Assembly: GCF_020080835.1 (NCBI RefSeq)
Contig: NC_058161.1
Span: 25,554,837 to 25,618,836 of the forward strand
DNA: 64,000 nt
From: Cotesia glomerata
Lineage: Eukaryota > Arthropoda > Insecta > Hymenoptera > Braconidae
Direction: 5' to 3'
Position 1 is the stretch's first letter. Every line of letters begins with the position of its first letter. This document shows positions 46,675 to 58,789 of this stretch, one piece after another. The position numbers and the translations under genes were made by a program. A model generated the notes under the pieces. It worked only from the letters and a program-made list of their open reading frames with translations, was not told where the DNA came from and did not search any database.

Positions 46675-48329
46675 TAATGGGTTAGGGGTAGTCAGAGGCC
46701 CGAAAAAATGAGAATTTTCAGTATTTTTTTTTTGCTATTAAATCATGTTATTTTACAAAAGTAGTAATATGGCATTATTATACGATGTTTTGACTTGTCA
46801 CGAAAATTTAAAAAAAAAAAAATTTAATTTCCAAAGTTATAGCTGTCTGTGTTGACGCAGTTCCAAAAAAAGGTCCTTGCGGTGACAATCATAAGTCCTT
46901 GGAGATTCATCTAAAATCAATCGGATGAAAAAAATTAGTTTTATAAATAGATAATCCTGGGCCAGATCGGAGGATTTTTTTTTTTTTCAAAAAATTAACA
47001 AAATGGCGGCCTCAGGAAATTTTTGTCTAGATTTTTTGGAAAAAATCAACAGTTAATTGATCTTAAAATTGGTCTTAAAAAATCGAAATTTTTGAAAAAA
47101 AAAAAATCCTTCGATCAGGCCCGAGTTTATTATGTATTCTAAAAGCTGTATAAATTTTATTAAAATCTACGGCGCGGTTTTCGAGTTACAGTGGTCACCA
47201 GTTCAAAAAACATAGTTTTGAGAAAAACGAGTTAAAAGTTTCACACTAGATTCACGTACAGAAATACGAATTATTAAATTACTTACATCGAGTCATCTAT
47301 TCCTGGGCCATATAATAGTTCTTCAGCCATTGTGGAAGTTTCCAAAACATCAATTTGCTGTTGCCTACGAAGCATTCTGCCTTCCCGAGTGTTGTCGTTA
47401 ACGCGCTGATCTGCCACTTTCACACGTGCAGCATCCAATTTTTCAGCATACCGATGGGAATTAGACCCACAATTAAGTCCTAGGGTATCCATAATCATTA
47501 ATAATGAATTTGTACCTTCATTAAATATATAAGTAGCTATGTATGCAGCAATTTGTGCGATAGTAGAACTAGTATTCACGGTTTTTGGGCATATTTTCCA
47601 CACTAGTTGGTTGAAGCTCTCATTATTATTCTGATTGAATCCACCTACACATCTTGAAAGTAAATTATCATTACTGAGATCGTCGTAAATCGGTTTAATA
47701 GCTTTTAAAACATCAGGAGGTAAGGAAGAATAATCTTGAGTATAAATATCAAGCTCTCCACTTGCTTCAGCGCGCTGGTAAGAGCACCAAGAATCTTCGC
47801 CTTTGGGATACATATCATGATTCGGATTTTCATCAGTCGAACCGTAGTGGTAAAAAGTTACCATAATAGCAGATTTCATATCTTCAATAGAATCGCCATG
47901 ACGACGTATTGATAAACCATAGTACACAGTTAATTTGTCTATTACTTTTCCTGTAAGCCTACCTCTACCACCAAGACCTTTTTGTTTAGTTTTCAGAGTA
48001 CGCAGTCGAGTCCCCATCCGCTTCTGAACATGGCCTATACATTCCTTTTTATTTATGGTTGTATTTTTGTATTTTGATCTGCTTTTATAATTCCAGAATA
48101 AGATGACAATAGAACCCTAAAAGGGGGTTTCTTGAAGCTGCCGCTAGCTATCTGCTCCCGAGCGCTTTGAAGTACCCGAGCTCTCTTTGTTATTTGTCGA
48201 ATAACTCAAAAACTAACTATCGGATCGACTTGAAATTTTCAGAGAATATTTTTAAGATATTACACATAACGAAAATGCAAAAAAAAAATAATTGATTTTT
48301 TGAAAATTCTGACTACCCCTAACCCCTTA
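46675..48329. mobile_element. Mutator-like element, copy 2, with 8-bp target duplication
   Basis: Ends TAATGGGTTAGGGGTAGTCA and (complement) TAAGGGGTTAGGGGTAGTCA, flanked by AAATGATT at 46667-46674 and 48330-48337. Terminal inverted repeats of about 22 bp and an 8-bp duplication fit a Mutator-type element (usually 8-10 bp). The length of 1655 bp, with only a C-terminal transposase half, marks it as an internally deleted copy. Confidence 0.85.
47283..48062 (-). pseudogene. C-terminal half of Mutator-like transposase
   Basis: An open frame of 244 residues from MGTRLRTLKTKQKGLGGRGR; it continues upstream in frame as KKECIGHVQKR, the typical text preceding this start in arthropod Mutator-like transposases as I recall them. 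Landmarks: KVIDKLTVYYGLSIRRHGDS, DSWCSYQRA, GGFNQNNNESFNQLVWKICP and SLLMIMDTLGLNCG. The Glu/Asn block NNNESFN is a plausible third catalytic position (inference). The N-terminal half with earlier catalytic residues is absent, so it cannot be functional alone. Confidence 0.8.
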
Positions 48330-48337
48330 AAATGATT

Positions 48338-48885
48338 TAAATGCATCGGAATTGAATACTATATAGATTAGACTGTGCCAAATAATTCGAAGTTTTTTTT
48401 TGTCGGTCCCATATCAAAATTTCGTCAAGAGTTACGAAAAAAAAATTGTGTCAAAATTTGAGTCGTTTATCTTCATTTTTCAGTTAGCGCTCGCAAAAAG
48501 AAGAATTTTCGCCAAAAAAAGTTTTTTTTTTACTTATTTTTTGGTTATAGAAAATTCAATATACCAAATATGAAAAAACCCTTGGTATGGTTTTGTAGGA
48601 AATTAAATTCTCTACAAAGATGATTTTTTGTTGAATTTAAAGAATCAACAGCTTCTTTTTAATAGCTAATTTAATTAAAATTTGTTCGATAATTTTTGTT
48701 TTCAATTATTGATGGACACGTATTAAACTACTTTTTAACGAAAAGAACTAACTAGTACAATTTTTCTAGGAATATTTATGATCTAAAAAAATAGTTTTTA
48801 TGCTTTAATTGATTGTAGTATGGCACTATAGAAGTTAAAAATAATTTAAAAAAAAAAAAATAATGAGGACAAAAAGATTAATTTT
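48338..48885. other. AT-rich stretch with no recognised gene
   Basis: Contains repeat-like blocks (TTTGAGTCGTTTATC, AAATTAAATTCTCTACAAAG) that echo the TAGAGAATTGAACG region of the transposon ends. No gene. It ends at the N gap. Confidence 0.35.
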
Positions 48886-48985
48886 NNNNNNNNNNNNNNN
48901 NNNNNNNNNNNNNNNNNNNNNNNNNNNNNNNNNNNNNNNNNNNNNNNNNNNNNNNNNNNNNNNNNNNNNNNNNNNNNNNNNNNNN
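48886..48985. other. Assembly gap, exactly 100 N
   Basis: A run of 100 N in the spacer between the arms of the large inverted duplication. Confidence 0.99.
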
Positions 48986-49204
48986 ACCACAAGTTTCACT
49001 AGAGAGCCTTTTATAAGAGTTTTTACAAAGTTTTATAGAACTTTATAAAATTTCATGAGTTTAATGAAATTTTATGAAATTGTATAAATTATTAGACTTG
49101 AATTTTATACAATTCCAGCTCTTAAAATCCATTTAATCTCAGAAAAAATTATGAAATAAGCATTTTTCGTCATGTAAGGCTTATCACTTAAGTTATTTAC
49201 TTCG

Positions 49205-49290
49205 TGACATAAACCGTTACTTGGACAAGTGAGCAGCGTTCCAGACTCCGACACGTGAGGACCCAAGTTCGAGCCCATCATATTTCAGGA
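49205..49290 (+). repeat. Possible tRNA-derived SINE remnant
   Basis: AAGTTCGAGCCC near 49265 resembles a box B, and GTTACTTGGACAAGTGAGC near 49230 may be a decayed box A. No poly-A tail or duplication found. Weak. Confidence 0.3.
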
Positions 49291-49419
49291 TTTTTTCATC
49301 AAGTATCAACATATAACTAGTGTTTCAAACTGTAATAAGTCCACAACACTATAATTAATTTCAAAATTGCCATCTTTTTATTTTTGAGAAATTTTTTTTT
49401 TAATATTTTTTCTGAGATA

Positions 49420-49692
49420 CAATTCTTACATCACTTACATCACTTTTACGTCATAATGACATCATTATCATGATATAGACATCACAGGTATGTCATATTG
49501 ACGTCATAAATGTCATTGAGACATAATACTGACGTCATGACTACGTCATATTTTTACGTCAGAATCTTACGTCAAGAAGTGTGAAATAATGAGTCACATA
49601 TGACTCATTCGTGACTTGTATCTTACGTAAATCCTGACATAGCCCAATGTCATTTTGACGTAACATTGACGTAAACGTGTTTACTGGGTTGT
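49420..49692. repeat. TGACGTCA-type word array
   Basis: Over about 270 bases the words TGACGTCA, ACGTCA, TGACGT and TGACATCA recur more than a dozen times with variable spacing. The right end reads GACGTAAACGTGTTTACTGGG, a terminal-repeat-like end similar in style to CCCAGTTAGCACA of the element at 52679. It abuts the start of the right inverted arm. No coding capacity. Confidence 0.7.
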
Positions 49693-50454
49693 ATACCTAT
49701 ATTTGTGAATATAGATATACAAAAAGTTTGGAAAATCCAAAAGTGCACGCCTCATAACGCTTATTCATTTTTTAAGAAAAAAATTAATTGTGTAATTGAT
49801 TAAAAAAAAAAAAATTATAAAAGTAATTTCTTACAGAGTATTTTTTATTATTTTTTAAATATCAGCGCCCTTTTTTCTTGTCATACACGCACGCAGTCTA
49901 AAAAAATCTAGCTTGATCAAGTGGCGCCATAGTTTTCACGTGTCAAATAAGAAAAGTTCGTTTGGCTTTGTACGGTTGTATCGTAGTGAATTTTAATAAA
50001 AATTTAATTAAAAAAAAAAATACGTAAGCTAGGCCACTGATATGAAATACGGACCCAGTTCATCGAGTTCTTAAACTAATAAAAAAGATCCGGTCTTGAA
50101 ATATCAATTTGTTCGGGAGTAACCGTTGGTACATCCAAAATGGGGTGACATCCGGACGTCCACGTAAAATTTTTTTCAAAACGTTTTTTTTTTCAAAATA
50201 GCAAAATGAAATGATTTTAGAAAGTAAAAGATGGTTTAATTTATGTGTTTTTTCGGTGTACATCTACTTATATCATTGCATAAGTGTAATATGGTTGTGA
50301 TAGAGGCATTTAAAGATCTCAAAATTGCTTGATCTTGACGAGTCGAGTATAAAGCACAACCTCACGCGCTTCGCGCTATGAGGCGTGCAATACATGGAGT
50401 GATCATATACTAGTACGTGATCATCTATTGGAGCTTTTACCTTACAGTTAATTT

Positions 50455-51470
50455 GACATTAACCCTGACAGCCAAGTTGGCCGCAACTTTCTGTCAATCT
50501 ACTGCCGCAACTTGTCACCAACTTGGCGGCAACTCTTGGAAAGTAACTCGGTTGGTGTCAACTTGTTCACCAAGTTGTCGGCAAAAGTTGCTCTGAAACT
50601 TTTTCACACCAAGTTGACGATAAGTTTCTCAAGAAATTTGGCAACATATTGCGGCAGTAGATTGGTCTCTTTTTTCTCAGAAACTTGTAGCCAACTTGGC
50701 GCCAACAGTTACAAATTCGGAAGTTGACCGCAAGTTGTCGCTAAGTTGGTGGCAACTATCTGACACCAACTTGGTTGGTCTGAAACTGTGGCTATCAGGG
50801 AAGTTTGCCGTAAATTTTTACAGTACGACAGTTGTAAACAAATTGACTAAAATCTGCAGCCCCAATTTGAATAGAAGTTAACATCGAACTTTTGGTTAAA
50901 TTGTACTACAATTTTACTACAACTTGAATAAAATACTTGTACTGCAAGTCTTGACGTCAAATTGCAGTGTAACTTATAGACAACTTACCCTGATAGCCAG
51001 CGCTTTCTCAGTATAAGTGTTGACTTCCAGCAGTTACGGTTAATTTATACATCAAGTTGGTGGTAATTCTTCACTCAACAACAGTTGTAAGCAAATTGAC
51101 GGAAATCTACGGCCGCAACTTGAATACAAAAGTTAACAATCAAACTTGTAGTTAAATTTCCTTTCAACTTTACTACAATTTGACGGAAATACTTGTACAG
51201 TAAGTTTTGACGTCTATTTGCAGAGTAAGTTATAGATAAATAAAAGGTAATCGCTCGCTTTGCCAACTCTTTCCGTCAAGTTTGCTTCAAATTGCGGACG
51301 TAGATTGACAGTAAGTTATAGGTAAGGTGGCTATCAGGGTAAGTAAAAACGTTTGGTTTGCAACTTTTTTCATCAAGTTGGCTACAAATTTCGGCAGTAG
51401 ATTGAATAAAAGTTTGAGTTAAGGTGGCTATCAGGGAGATTGAATAAATGTATTTTTTATCAAAAATGTA
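50455..51470. repeat. AAGTTG/CAACTT word array, right-arm copy
   Basis: Mirror of 42960-43736, extended by another block with CTATCAGGG boundaries (51330 and 51430). A sub-block at 51247-51340 gives an uninterrupted version of the site where the 52679 element inserted. Confidence 0.75.
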
Positions 51471-52369
51471 TAACTAAATTGGGAGTTCGGAGTTGTAAGC
51501 TCCAGGTTACATTAATTGATAAAGTTAGTAGACCAAATTAACGTTCTACTAATAATTTATTTTGGATGAATTTATACAAGAATGTAGTTAAAATTTACTT
51601 ATAAAAATATTAAATGCGAGGCAAATTAACAAAATTATGAAGTAATTCAAACGGTAATAAGACGGTACGTCTTGGAAAAAAAATGCTAGATGCTATTACG
51701 GTGCTCTGCTAAGAGATAAGAGGAACTGATTTTTTGATCAGAAGTTGAACTTGGTGACAACAATCAGAAGTTCCAAATTTTTCGTACTGCTAAGATCTTC
51801 TAGGGGTAATGGGTGGAGTAAAAGAGATGCGAGACCCTTGATTGTTAATTTAAGAAAGGTGGGTGTATATAGGTAAGTACTCGAGCAAAAAGGAAAAGAT
51901 CGAAAGTAAGTTAGAGAGAGATCTCATAACTAGAGAGAGAAAGGACTTAGACAACTAAATGCCAATATGATGTACAGATGTACAAATAACTAATACTCCA
52001 AACCGAGGAAAAAACCAAAGTAATAAAACAATTAAAAACAGATGTGTCTTGGGAAAAAATATTTCACAATAGAAAGATTAGAAAACCTTAGAGCAGAGGA
52101 TTAAGTTGTAAATAAAACGAAGCAGAATCTCATTACCGCTTGAATTTACAATTGTACAAAACTGAGTTTAGAAGGTAATAATAAAAAGCAAAATACATAA
52201 GTTATATGTTAAGCTAAAAAATGATAAACTAAACAAAAGGTATGCTAGACATGAGAGTATCATAAATCTTATAATATTGAAGACTAAAAATTACACTAAT
52301 ACAAAAATTATTATAAAAAAAATGAAAATGACGAAAATAGATTAACATTATAAAACAATAAAAGTTTCC

Positions 52370-53160
52370 CTGATAGCCAGCGCTTTCTCAGTAAGTGTTG
52401 ACTTCCAGCAGTTACGGTTAATTTATACATCAAGTTGGCGGTAATTCTTCACTCAACAACAGTTGTAAGCAAATTGACGGAAATCTACGGCCGCAACTTG
52501 AATACAAGTTAACAATCAAACTTGTAGTTAAATTTCCTTTCAACTCTACTACAATTTGACGGAAATACTTGTACAGCAAGTTTTGACGTCTATTTGCAGA
52601 GTAAGTTATAGGTAACTAATAGGTAATCGCTCGCTTTGCCAACTCTTTCCGTCAAGTTTGCTTCAAATTGCGGATGTACCCAGTTAGCACAGGTTGACCA
52701 TCAACTAGGTTGATGTTCAATAGTTTACGTCAACTTTATGTTAACTTCGCGTCAACCGCTGCATTTGCAACAGTTTCCCAGAACTTGACTTTAACTTACA
52801 CATCAAGTTAGCGTAAATCTATTGCCGGAATTTTCCGAAAGGTTCACTCAAAGTTAACGCAAAGTTGCAGAAAGTTAACGTTAACTTCACGTCAACTGTT
52901 ATAAGTATAACTGTTGCTCTACTGTTAGCGTAAACTTTACGTCAAATTCCGGCCGCAGGTTTACGTGAACTTCGTTTCGCTTGTGCTAATAGGGTAGATT
53001 GACAGTAAGTTATAGGTAAGGTGGCTATCAGGGTTGAGTTAAGGTTGCTTTCAGGGTAATAGGTAATCGCTTGCTTTATTGCCAACTCTTTCCGTCAAGT
53101 TTGCTTCAAATTGTGGTCGTAGATTGACAGCAAGTTTCAGGTAAGGTGGCTAGTTTTTAA
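52370..53160. repeat. Further word-array blocks upstream of the second calumenin exon 1
   Basis: Repeats of CCCTGATAGCCAGCG.., AACTCTTTCCGTCAAGTTTG (52645 and 53085) and GGTGGCTATCAGGGT. They form part of the same array family and lie immediately upstream of the duplicated calumenin promoter region. Confidence 0.65.
52679..52994. mobile_element. 316-bp MITE with TA target duplication, seen against an empty site
   Basis: Starts CCCAGTTAGCACAG and ends TTGTGCTAATAGGG (complement CCCTATTAGCACAA), with TA on both sides (52677-52678 and 52995-52996). A related uninterrupted sequence at 51297-51310 reads GCGGACGTAGATTGACAG, while here GCGGATGTA is followed by the element and then TAGATTGACAG. The interior is dominated by GTCAACTT and GTTAACTT words. 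Confidence 0.85.
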
Positions 53161-53796
53161 AATGTTTCTCTGCTTACCAACATCTAAATTTGCAGGGAAA
53201 AAATCGGCAAGAAAGAACTAATTTTTACCCACTATCGTCAAGACAAGCATCTACTTACCCACCTTCCGTCCCCACTCTTTTAATATATCATGTATACATA
53301 CGAAGCATGGAAATAGAGAGAGAAGAAGAACAAGAATGGAGAAGCCGCAGAACATCTGGCGGATGCATTGAGCCGTTTCTTGTACTTAATTTAAAAAAAA
53401 ACTAAAATAAACATCACGAGGAAAAATAAAACCTTTAGCTGTACTCACTATTACAGTAAAACTATATAATATGAATATTGTTAACTAGTATGAAGGCGGA
53501 CAAGTCAATACACGGAAAATATAAATAAGCTTCTATTTTACTTGTACACATTAAGAAAAAAAATCTGACCCGCGAGGTGGGGAATAAATGTGAGCCCTCG
53601 GCGTGTGTTCGTAACGATGATGTGGAATCTCGAGACCTCATAGATTATTTTCTATTTCCTAACATTACAATTATATCAACTTAGCGTCAACTCCCGTCAA
53701 TTAATATAATTAAAATATATAACGTTTTGTATTTTATTGTACTGAGTAGTTAAAAATTTATTAAATTTAAATTTGTTCCGCGCTTTTATTGTAATA

Positions 53797-53889
53797 ATGT
53801 TTAAATTATTAGTGACGTGTCTCATGATAACAGCTATTGTCGCGGGTGTACCTAAACCCGATGACATTAATTCCCGTGTTTTTGATAAG
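53797..53889 (+). pseudogene. Calumenin exon 1, second copy
   Basis: Encodes the same signal peptide and start as 41273-41366 but in the opposite direction, and ends GATAAG|GTAATT, which is the length needed to join exon 2 in frame. No exon 2 follows: the sequence runs into the N gap at 61041, just where the mirror of the exon 2 region would begin. It is either an orphan exon of a partial duplication or half of a second allele split by the gap. Confidence 0.85.
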
Positions 53890-54809
53890 GTAATTATTTT
53901 CATTACGACTTTTATTTATTTTTATCTTGATTCTATTGAGAACACTTAACCTAAAAGTGTTGTTTTTATCAATCTAATTATTTTCAATGATTTACCTGTT
54001 GCAAAAAAATTTTTTTCAAAAGTGAAAACATTTTTTTTAAATGTAATTTTTATCAATTATTATGCTCTTCAATCGAATTTCTAAGATTTAAATGATTCTT
54101 AAAATTTTTTTACTTTTTACTGAAAATTTTCTGACAAGTCATAAAAATTTTTAGAGGTGAAATAATCGTTAGATACTTTATTTTCAGTAAAAATGAGTGC
54201 GTACAAGAAAAATTTATTTTAGTTTTTAATACTAACTAAGAAAGTTTTTTCCGTAATTTGAATACCTGGGATAAAAAGTTTTCATGGAATTTTATTAAAT
54301 TTCTGTAAAATTACGAATTTATTAAGTTTAAGAACTAAAATTTTATAAAATAATCTTCAAAAACCGAAGGGTAACTTTTAAAAATTTAATAAAACAATTA
54401 CTTACCATGTATTACTTACTTACTTACTTACTTAAAAGAAAAATAGAAAAAAAATTTTCAATTTTCTTAGCGTGAAGTTAAAAACTCTTCAAGCGTCAAA
54501 AAAAAATGATAACTTTTTGGAAAATTCAACAAGTCAAAAATTGACAATTGTCAACTTATTTCAGAAGAAGATAACTAAAAAAAATTTTTGTGCTGCTTAG
54601 GTTTGTCTTTAATTGTAAATATTTTTGAAGTTACACAAATTATTTTTGAAAGAAATGTATTTATAAAATTTTGAAATGTATTTAAAAAATTTTGTACTAT
54701 TATTATGGGAGTTGAATTAGTACATTTCCAACCAAAAGTGAATTTTTAGTTAGAATTTTTCTATAATTAGTTATCACACTGATGAAAAAACCAATTTAGA
54801 TCAGGAGAA

Positions 54810-55680
54810 ATATTTTTAACTTCCCGCTAAGAAAATCGAAGATTTTCGAAAAATCGGGAAGGTATTGGTTTTACCCCGTTTTGCAAAAATCGAAGTTTCA
54901 ACAGATCTCGACGTTTTGAAGCCCTAAGAAGCTTTCCTGACTATTTTTACGATGATGTCCGTACCTCTGTAAGTATGTATGTGTGCGTAAGTGTGTGTGT
55001 GTGTGTGTGTAAACCTCTTATAACTTTTGAACGGCTTGACCGATTTGATCGCAGTTGGTGTCATTCAAAAGGTCTTCACCAAACTTAGATTTCCTGTAAG
55101 TTGAAACCGATTCGGACCGGTAGATTTCGAGAAATTGCAAAAAAAGTGAAAAAAAAGTTGTTTTTTTATTTTTTTAAAATATCTCCGAACTGGCTGAACC
55201 GATTGACCTCAAAAACTAATCAGCTCTTAACCTTGAAAACCCGCATCGATCGCCACCAAAAGCGTCAGAATCGGTTGATGCGGTCGTGAGATAATATCGT
55301 TGTCGAAGAAAAACGAAAAAAGTGTTTTTTTGTAATAACTCCGAAATGTTTCATCAGATCAATTTTTTTGTTGCAGATTATTCATAGAGCTTAAAAAACT
55401 ACATCGATTGCCGCTAACCGCGTGAAAATCGGTTGATTCATTCAAAAGTTATAGCAGTTTGAAAATTTTAAAAATCGTGTTTCATCGAACTTTGATAAGA
55501 TTTTTGAGCTCGAAGAGCTCAAAAGCATAGGAAAGATATCTCTTTGAACTCGGAGAGCTCAAAATAACACACAAATTGTATTTTTGAGCTCGAAGAAGTT
55601 GCAGGGATGGCCTTCTAGTCTAGTCAACAAGTGCCTTTTAGGTTAAAATTTTTTCGCCTTCTTCGAAAATTGTGATTGAG
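54810..55680 (+). repeat. Dispersed repeat copy with (GT)n and GAGCTC modules
   Basis: Starts TTAACTTCCCGCTAAGAAAA, passes GATCTCGACG, (GT)n, ACGGCTTGACCGATTTGATC, CGATTCGGACCGGTAGATTT and palindromic GAGCTC words, and ends GAAGTTGCAGGGATGGCCTT. It is the mirror of 39405-40345. Confidence 0.85.
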
Positions 55681-56847
55681 GTGTCATTCGATTCGGAATG
55701 GCATTTAGATAGTTTTTGAGAAAATGCTAAGCCCGCTTGCAAAAATTGCAATAGTTATAAACAATTAAGTGAAAAAAAAAGGGGGTTTGGTTTTTCGTTA
55801 AGAACATGTAGGACAGCGAATATTTAAATTTTGGACAAAATACTGAGACACGCTTTTTGACCAAGTAATTTTGAACAAAAATCATTAAACTTGGCAGGAG
55901 TATGTTAATAATAGTCTTTCGTAAATTGATTCTTCTATTTTTAAATTTAATCATTGAAAAAAAATAACAAAATGATAAATAAGTAGGTAGAATTCGCGCG
56001 TAAACTGCCTTATCTCCGGGCCCATCATATATTCAAGTAAATAAACTTTACTATAAAGAAATTACTCATAAACTTACAACCAATATAATCTTCAAGATTG
56101 ATTGAATTTTTTGGTTAATCTTTACTTTAGTTTAGATTACTTATAAGACAGAATTATTAAAATGCAACTAGGTTTGAATAGAAAACAAATTATCAACAAA
56201 AAATTTCATTTACTATAGTAAATAAACTATAGATTAATTTTTTTGAACAGTGTTGGGAGTATTGACAGTCAGCCTGATAATCTTCAGTGCATTTTATGTG
56301 TTTCAAATAAACAATCCGATATATTCAATTGGCATTTGTTATCACTAGTCCAAACAAAATTACCGACAACAGACTGTATTACATGCTCTTAATATCTCAA
56401 AAACTATTTGAGATAATTTAAATTTGAAAAAAGATGATAAATATACGTTAAATAAAAAGTTACATAAGTTGTAAGTTGATAGTTAAATTAGTTTATAAGA
56501 TATTTAGACATAAAAGTGGAAAAAAACATTTTCCGAAACATTTTTCTTTTCAACAAATGGTATAAATTAAATAAATAATTGAGTCAGAGCTTCAAATTTT
56601 GGCTTAATTTGTTGTTTAATTAATAAAGAATGAATGTCTTAAATTTTTTCTTTGTATCTTCATTAGTTAAAAAGTTATAATAAAATTAAACATAAAAAAC
56701 CAGGTCAGAGTGATGAAATTAAATTTAACAGAAAATTGAAAGTTCAATAAAAAGTATAAATAAATTTTTTTTTTTCAAAAAAGTAATATATCGTTGTTTT
56801 TGTTTTTTTAATGAGAAAAAGAAAAAAAATACAAAGAGATATTAATC

Positions 56848-56878
<31 letters not shown>

Positions 56879-57249
56879 TTCGTTTTGTTCGCTATAGTTC
56901 AGAGATGGTTTAGAAAAATAAAAATTTTTGAAAAACTCGAAAGTTCAGCTAAAAAAATAAAAAAAAAAAAGTTAATTGCTGTGCATTCGTCTCACTAAAA
57001 CTCAAAAAAGGCTGGACCGATTTTCAAAATTGTTTTTTTTTGTTTTGTTTGCTGTAGTTCAGAGATGATTCAGAAAAAAAATTTTTTTGGAAAACCCAAC
57101 AGTTTAGCTAAAAAAATCATTATCATCAATCATCACCGAATAATAAAAAAATATATAAATAAATTGCTGTGCGTTAGTCTCGCCAAAACTCAAAAACGGG
57201 TGGACCGATTGAAAAACTTTTTTTTGTTTTGTTCGCTATAGTTAAGGGA

Positions 57250-57829
57250 TGATTTAAAAAAAAAATTAGGAAAACGGTTGACCTTGAAGGCCATCCTTGC
57301 AACTTCCCGCTAATTCCATACCTAGGCGCTTAAAATTGCATTCTTTGAATTCTTTGAGCTCAAAAATCTTATCAAAGTTCGATGAAACACGATTTTTAAA
57401 TTTTCAAACTGCTATAACTTTTGAATGAATTAATCGATTTTCACGCATTTGGCAGCGATAGATGTAGTTTTTTAAGCTTTATAAATAATTCAGATAAATA
57501 ATTCACATAAAAATTGATCTGATGAAACATTTCGGAGTTATTACAAAAAAACACTTTTTTCGATTTTTTTCGACGATATCTCACGAACGCATCAACCGAT
57601 TCTGATGCTTTTCGTGGTGATGAGTTTTCGAGGTCGATCGGTTCAGCCAATTCGGAGATATTTAAAAAAAATGAAAAAAAAACAAATTTTTTTTCACTTT
57701 TTTTGCGATTTCTCGAAATCTACCGGTCCGAATCGGTTTCAACTTACAGGAAATCTAAGTTTGGTGAAGACCTTTTGAATGACACCAACTGCGATCAAAT
57801 CGGTCAAGCCGTTCAAAAGTTATAAGAGG

Positions 57830-57872
<43 letters not shown>

Positions 57873-58030
57873 GTACGGGCATCATCGTAAAAATAGTCAG
57901 GAAAGCTTCTTAGGTCTTCAAAACGTCGAGATCTGTTGTAACCTCGATTTTTTCAAAACGGGGTGAAAACAATAACTTCCCGATTTTTTGAAAATTTTCG
58001 ATTTTCTTAGCGGGAAGTTAAAAATTTTTG
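57250..58030 (-). repeat. Dispersed repeat copy, inverted, with (AC)n
   Basis: Mirror of 36950-37765 with (AC)n at 57833-57868. The AC tract is longer here than the GT tract of its partner, so the microsatellite length differs between arms. Confidence 0.85.
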
Positions 58031-58789
58031 AAAAACGCGAAAGTTCAGCTAAAAAAATCAAAATAAATTAATATTGTGTTTGAATCACTATTGTTACGCT
58101 TGAGCCTCAAGGTTTGCAAGAGAGTACCAAAAATTGTTCGATATATAGGGAAGATACGTACAAGTATACTGCAGAGTTGTACTATTTACCTATTCAGTTT
58201 GTCGGACATAACCACAAATCTCAAGAAGAAACGCAAGAAGAATGTTTGACATTACTTTTGTTTTGTTCGTGTTTATTTTTGTAATGTTTATATCTATCTA
58301 TCAATGGGGTATTCCATACCAAATCGACCACTTTTGAACCCGACCCCTTTAGATTTAGCTGAAACTTTACGATTCTTTTCTACCCTTCAAAAGACATTTT
58401 TGAGAATTTTTTCAAATTTTTTTATCCAACCCAAAAAAAGTTGTGAATTTTTCAAAAAAATGGCTTTTTTATTTTCAAATAGCCATAACTTTTTTAGGCA
58501 TTGACCTTTGGGTACCTTTTTCTTTTAATAAATTTTTGTTTTTGAATGAACTTTTGGAAAAAAAAAACGCAAAAAAAATTAAATATGATCAATTCTATAA
58601 AAAAATAATCGGTTTTTTTTTAAGCACAATCGTTATTTTTTCGAAGTTGGTGACTTTTTGTTTTTAATTTTTTTTCTCAAAAAAAACTTCAATCAATTTG
58701 ACAACTATTTCCGCTCATCCCGGGCAGGGCCGATTTTTTTTTATATTTTTTTTAATTAAAAAAAAAAAAAAAATTTTTATTTTAGAAAA

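Larger units (their letters stand above)
53035..55826 (+). repeat. Direct duplicate block, first copy
   Basis: Almost identical, same orientation, to 61141-64000. It includes the calumenin upstream region, exon 1 and the intron start with a dispersed repeat. Differences lie mainly in microsatellite lengths (GT tract at about 54990-55010) and in the first 500 bases. Confidence 0.9.
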
